Both the position numbers and the translations under genes were made by a program. This document shows positions 1-64,000 of a stretch of 64,000 bases of DNA, piece after piece. The notes below the pieces were generated by a model. The model was not told the origin of the DNA. It worked only from the letters and a program-made list of their open reading frames with translations, and ran no database searches. This stretch comes from Oxyruncus cristatus (lineage: Eukaryota > Chordata > Aves > Passeriformes > Cotingidae). Numbering within the stretch: the first letter of the stretch is position 1; each line of letters starts with the position of its first letter. Location: positions 5,292-69,291 of the forward strand of contig VXAY01004753.1 in NCBI GenBank assembly GCA_013399855.1, written 5' to 3'.

Positions 1-21676
<21,676 letters not shown>

Positions 21677-21775
21677 GGGTGAGGAGGGGCTGGCCCTGCT
21701 GGGAGATGGCACTCTCCCGTTAATGGAGGTCTGCTTGGCAATGGAAATCTGGGTTTGATTTGGCTGATAACCATC

Positions 21776-21781
21776 AATAAA
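21776..21781 (+). terminator. PCCB: PCCB poly(A) signal AATAAA
   Basis: Canonical hexamer 100 bases after the stop codon, so the 3' UTR would be only about 120 bases (21677 to about 21800). A T-rich stretch follows at 21787-21803. Confidence 0.8.
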
Positions 21782-21799
21782 TCATAGTATATATTTCAT

Positions 21800-24130
21800 T
21801 TAATTCTGAGGTCTGACCAGTTCACCTCTCTAAACCGTTTTGATGGTTAATAATCAACAGCCTCTGCCATGCCTGCTGCAGATGAGCTGTAACTAATTGC
21901 TCAAGGTCAAACATTCCCTTGGCTCCCTCATTCCACAGTCCCTGAGGTGGCTCAGGCAGAGCTGAGTGACCCGTCCCTGCTGACAAGTTGGGCCCCTGTG
22001 CACTCAAGTGTAGCTCCATGTGCATCTTTGGAGTCTGACTCTACCCGCCTGCACCACAGACTCAGAGAGGAGAATCCTGAGCCTGGCTTGCAGGATCCCA
22101 GACTAACCTGTTGTGTTCCTCTGCCAGACTATCCAAGGCACAGCTTTGCCAGGCCGGCTCTCAGGTGGGTCTCAGAGCTGCAGGCTAGGGCACAGGTGGG
22201 AGGTACAGAGAAGGTGCAGCCAGGCCCCTCCTGAAGGGCAAGCAACAAAAAAGGGCAGTGCTGGTGGGACATGAAAATCCTTCTGCCTCAGCACAGGCTG
22301 GAACAGTGGCCTCCAGAGGCCCCATTCTTCTGTGATTATCTGCCAGACTTGGAGTGGGTGCTCGCTCTGCTCAGCAGAAGCTGCATTTGACCCGCAGCCC
22401 CAAAGGCAGCAAGGAGCAGCCACTGTCAACCTGAACCCTGCTGCAGCAGCTGCAGGCACAGGGGGGCCTGGAGTGACCTCAGAGATGCACTGGGAGACAC
22501 AGCACTGCCCTACCTGCACACGGAGCTGCTGCTGTTCACTCCCAGCACGTGCCTGAAGGAGCAGAGAGGCAGGATGGCCACTTCCAGGGAGCATCTCTTC
22601 CTGGGCAAGTGCAGTGAGTACAGCTGTGGAGCTTGGAGCCTGCACCTGGGGGGGAAAAAGGCAACAACTAAAAACCATCTAAAAGCACAGTTCAAAAGGA
22701 GCATTTCAGATCTGAGTCCCAGCCCCACAGGTTTCTGGATGCCTTGGAGGCAGCACTCAACTTGCAGACACACGGTCTGTCCTGGCTGCGGCACATTTAA
22801 GGAGCTGCACGAAGGTACCTGGCTGTACCTGAGCACACCCCAGGGAACAGAGCCAGCTCCACCACCAAGGGAAGGCCAGCTGAACCATTCCTGTCTTGGG
22901 GTCATTGCCATGGGAGGAGGGCTCAGTTACCTCTGAGAGCCATCAGTTTTTCTAAGGGCTTGTAAGGCCCAAGAAGATTTTTCAGAGGCAAAGCTGAGAG
23001 AGGCTGGTGGCTGTGCCAGGTTTAGAGGCAGAAGCTGTGGGAAGGGAAGCAATACACACACAGCTCCTCCAGCCTGCCCAGGGTCAGGAGGAGACACTCA
23101 GTGAGCAAACCCATGGTCTTTGCCACGGAGACAAAAGTACAGCTTTGTTAGTTGTTTCCTGACCTCACTGGTGCCACAGCCTCCATCCCCTCCAGTTCCT
23201 TGCCAGCACAAGAGTTTGGATTTTATCTCTTCATTTCCAAGCAGTTGTTCTTCCAGCACAACATGTAGGAAACAGGCTGGAAAGCTGCTCTGGCCATGCT
23301 ATTGGAGATCTTGAATTGCAGTCACCTACAAAAACAAGAGGTACAACACAAAATCCTTGCAGCAGTGAGCAGCCCTTGAACTGGGCAGCAAAGCACGTTA
23401 CTTACTGTGTTTTCCAGGGCAGCAGGAGCTGAGCATAACTTACAAGCATTTGGGCTGTGCCTTGGGAGCAGCTGAGATGGTGAATCTTATCCCTGTTCCT
23501 CACCTGCTGCATCTTGTTACCTTTCCTGACTCGGGTGACTTTCGTGAGGTAGTGGGCAGATGATAGATCAGTTTTCTGTGGTGCTACAGAGCTGAAATCA
23601 TTCCTGGGTGGGACAGAAATAGCACCTTGCTCTCAGACATGGGAGTAATGAGGATATTTCTTTTCAGGAATCTGTAAAACTCCATTTGGCCCAGCTGGTT
23701 GTTGGCCCTTCCAAGCCTTCGCCACTGCAGCTTCTTCCCACGAGGTCCAGGTCACTTCAGACATGCAGGGCAGGAGAAGCAAATTCTTCTCAAAATTCGT
23801 GACAGTTCAAGCAATTGAAGTTTTAACAGTGCAGCTTTCCCAGAGGTGTGGGGCCTTCCCAGATTTACAGGATCTCACAATAACCCCCCAGATCAACCAA
23901 AAACACATCACGGTGGAGGTGCGCAAAAGAAGCCCAGGGAGGGTTTTCCATCACTCTGAGGCTGAGTGGGTAAGGTGGTGGTACAGGACCAGGTTGTGAA
24001 GCCTGGATTACATGAAAACTACCTGTCAGCACTTCCTTGACTAATTCCTTGAATTCCTAATAGTCAATGAGATGACCAGATGTGATGGTCCAAACGGGTA
24101 TTTAAAAAAAGTTATAGTGAAGAGGGTGCT
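21800..24130. other. Intergenic space between convergent PCCB and STAG1
   Basis: About 2.3 kb without spliced-exon signatures, structural RNA or recognisable transposon. Open frames here (for example 22172-22678 on - and 22574-22936 on +) lack any family resemblance and follow local GC content. Confidence 0.75.
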
Positions 24131-24154
24131 CATCATACTCATGATTTTGAATAG

Positions 24155-24160
24155 TTTATT
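24155..24160 (-). terminator. STAG1: Candidate distal STAG1 poly(A) signal AATAAA
   Basis: Reads AATAAA on the - strand about 2.2 kb after the stop codon; cleavage would fall near 24125-24145. Alternatives are at 25512 and 26048. Confidence 0.55.
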
Positions 24161-24550
24161 AAATGAAAGGTGAAGCATCAGTTTTAAATTGTACAAAAGG
24201 AAAAAAAAAAAAAAAACCTCATATTGTAAATGTACAATTTACAGAATTACTAGCAAAACCAATCAAGGAGACACTCATAATACAAAAACCTATAGACTGC
24301 AAACTGAACTGGAGACCCATTGCAGGTACCGTGATCATCAATGTTTGTTATACAGTATTCTACAATGTTAAATTAGGAATCAGTTTTCCACACAGAGGAC
24401 TGTGAAGCACAAGGTCTGTCTGAGAATGACTCAAACCAGGCAGCATCTGCTCTGCCCCGATGCTCACGGGGCGCTGGTGAGCCAGGGCTGCAGCCACTGG
24501 TGCCGCGGGCACGGTGGGTGCCCGGAGGGAGGGGGGCACAGCTCGGTGCT

Positions 24551-24625
24551 GCAGTGCCAGCTGCTGCAGTGCCAGCTGCTGCAGGGCCAGCTGCTGCAGG
24601 GCCAGCTGCTGCAGGGCCAGCTGCT
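24551..24625. repeat. 15-bp tandem repeat, five copies
   Basis: Unit GCAGKGCCAGCTGCT repeats exactly five times: the first two with T and the last three with G at position 5. Each unit contains the palindromic core CAGCTG. Located in the probable STAG1 3' UTR. It is open on the - strand as a Leu-Ala-Leu-Gln-Gln repeat, but this is outside any recognised coding region. Confidence 0.95.
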
Positions 24626-26374
24626 GCTCAGCTTGATCCATCCCCACCCCCGGGGAATGGCTGCAGGGCCCGGGCAAACATTTTTGGCAACTGTGTCTGA
24701 GAAGTGCCTGTGTTGGGAGAGACACCCCAGCCCTGGGCACTGAGGGGGTTGGGTTGGTTCCCAATAAGCTCCAAACAGAAAAAAGCTCTGTGATTATTCT
24801 GCAGTTGCTAAAAAATAAAAGCACCTCTGAAACTGCTGTGCTCCAAGTGGGTAAGTCTGGTTTGTATCTCAGCTGCTAATGGTGGAGTGCAGGAAGGAAG
24901 AGGAATGTTTTGGGGCCAGTTTTGGAGATCCTGGAGTTGTGGAAGGCCAGCTCTGCTGGTGTCAGGCCAGTCCAACTAAGGAGCAGCTACTAGGCAGAGT
25001 CATAAAATCGAAGCATAATGAAATTCCAAATTATTGAAGACATTGAAAAGAATCTCTTATTACAATGAATTAGCTGAGAATGTTTTGGGGTCTTTTTGAT
25101 TTTTTTTTTTTCGGACATTTTTAGCTTTTTTGAAAAATCATTTTTTTTTCCAAAGAATTACTCTCAATATGCACAGTTAACACTGAAAATGTAGCTGTAG
25201 TCCATTGTAAGCTTAAGAACTTCACCATCTAAGCACAAATTTCTATGCAGCACATACAGTACTTCTAACTGGCAAAATTAATTTACAAAAATAGCGGAAA
25301 AGGGTATTTACGGCATGGAAAGTAGACTCTGTTTTATGGTACAGGAAAATTACTTTTCATATGCTAAAGTGATCCTTTCCCCCACCCTTGGACTACTTTT
25401 TTTTAATAGGAAAGTTGCTGTTTATGTACCTTGGGTTGGCAGGCTTGAAGTAGGTAGTAAAAACAGCAAAGTGATTACTTGAGAACCATTTGTGTGTTTT
25501 ACTGAGAATACTTTATTTGCTGGTATAAGTTGCTAAAAATGCACAGAGCAAGTACCAATAGAAAATTTACTGTTTTGTGTCCCCATGTGCTATATAAAAT
25601 GAATGTTACACAGCATCTGTTGGAAAAGTGGCTTCATGGACATCTCTTACTTTATGTCCCATTATAAATAAAAATAAATCTTCTCAAGAGTATAAAATCT
25701 GGGTTTATCATATCAGAATCTGAAATTTTTTGGCAGAGATGCACGTCATTAGGATTCTACCCTCCTCACTGAGAGTGCTCTTCTCCATGCCTGGGAGAGG
25801 ACAGGAGCGTACCATAATGTGAATCAGATCCAGTGTGTTCAAAAACACTTCTCTGTAGCCAGAATGACCTGCTTACAGCATCCTTGCTAGTCAGTGGCTG
25901 ATAGGCATAGGTTTAATAAAAATGGCTAGCTTTGAAAACATAAAAAGGCAAATGTTAAAACTGTCTTAAATTGTACAGCAGAAAAATAAAGTTAAAAAGT
26001 TCTGTTTTCACTCAATGTTGTTTTCAGAAAACATATGTAGAACAGTGTTTATTTCGACAGCTGTCTTAACAATTTAAAACTTCCTCCTCATCCAGAAAAA
26101 AAAAAAAAAATCTGTATTAGGACAGTCAAGAACAGGGATACAAATGATTCTCTAGGTCAGCCCTTCTGAGGTGACTGGAGTGGCCAACATTCCCGGGTGT
26201 CACTGAGGAGCTCCTCTTCTCTCCGTCACCACAAAAAGGGGTTGACCTCAATCATTTGGTTAAAAATCAAACCGTATCACATCAAAAGTGTGGTTTCCAT
26301 ACAAGCTATCACAGTATATAGGCCTCTAGCTCTAAACAATAGAGTTCCAAGTTTGTAAAACGTCTTCCCAGACT

Positions 26375-63801
<37,427 letters not shown>

Positions 63802-64000
63802 CTGCAAGAGCCAGAAAGTAACACCTGAACCACCACAGGCGTTTCACTCCCATCCCCTCACCTCCCACAGCTCCCTCTGGACAGACTGACTTCCTTCCTA
63901 CAAAATCCTAAACGGCTGAACACAGACCTCAAGGATCTCTGGTTCAATTTCCAAACATAGAGGTATTTAAAGTTAATTTAAATTATTTATTATTTGATTT
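63802..64000 (-). other. STAG1 intron, cut by the window end
   Basis: Intronic sequence leading to the next upstream STAG1 exon outside the window. Confidence 0.85.

Larger units (their letters stand above)
24135..26374 (-). other. STAG1: Probable STAG1 3' untranslated region
   Basis: Sequence directly after the STAG1 stop, read on the - strand. It is AT-rich, has long A/T runs and no coding character, as in other vertebrate STAG1 3' UTRs, which are about 2 kb. Possible - strand AATAAA signals lie at 26048-26053, 25512-25517 and 24155-24160. The distal one fits the expected length best. A GC-rich insert with a 15-bp repeat sits at about 24440-24700. The true end needs transcript data. Confidence 0.65.

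Noticed and set aside
24201..24216. A16 run as a processed-pseudogene tail on the + strand
   Set aside because: No gene-derived sequence lies before it and no target-site duplication is visible; it reads as a T-run in the STAG1 3' UTR.
24360..24824. 154-codon - strand frame with Leu-Ala-Leu-Gln-Gln repeats
   Set aside because: The protein pattern is only the translation of the five-copy 15-bp repeat; the region is in the probable STAG1 3' UTR and has no exon signals.

Overview
This is vertebrate nuclear DNA, almost certainly from a bird. It holds two conserved genes in a tail-to-tail (convergent) arrangement: PCCB on the + strand (1-21676, 5' end cut by the window edge) and STAG1 on the - strand (coding part 63801-26375, 5' end beyond 64000). 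The same neighbour pair is known in human on 3q22. Bird origin is inferred from several CR1 LINE remnants (one with the typical avian 3' tail), generally low repeat content and introns far shorter than the mammalian ones. The species cannot be named from this window.

Region 1-21.8 kb: PCCB, the beta subunit of mitochondrial propionyl-CoA carboxylase. All 15 coding exons can be placed with GT-AG borders and consistent phases. They give 532 in-frame codons, against 539 residues in human, and the initiator ATG lies before base 1. The first bases are a pure hexanucleotide repeat that encodes alternating Val-Ser in the mitochondrial presequence. One AATAAA signal follows the stop codon by about 100 bases.

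Region 21.8-24.1 kb: the short intergenic space, without a recognisable gene. Region 24.1-26.4 kb: probable 3' UTR of STAG1, AT-rich with three possible poly(A) signals, and containing a five-copy 15-bp repeat.

Region 26.4-63.8 kb: 22 coding exons of STAG1 (cohesin subunit SA1), about 855 codons covering roughly residue 404 to the C-terminus. The N-terminal AT-hook, the stromalin conservative domain and the main CTCF/RAD21 surface lie upstream, outside the window. A symmetric 111-nt basic exon and an 81-nt last intron that is open and in frame are the most interesting coding details.

The two genes do not act in one pathway: PCCB serves propionate catabolism in the mitochondrial matrix and STAG1 serves chromatin looping and sister-chromatid cohesion. 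Their adjacency is a conserved synteny block, not a functional unit. No mobile system, RNA gene, CRISPR array or previously undescribed system was found; the findings are exon-level and repeat-level observations.
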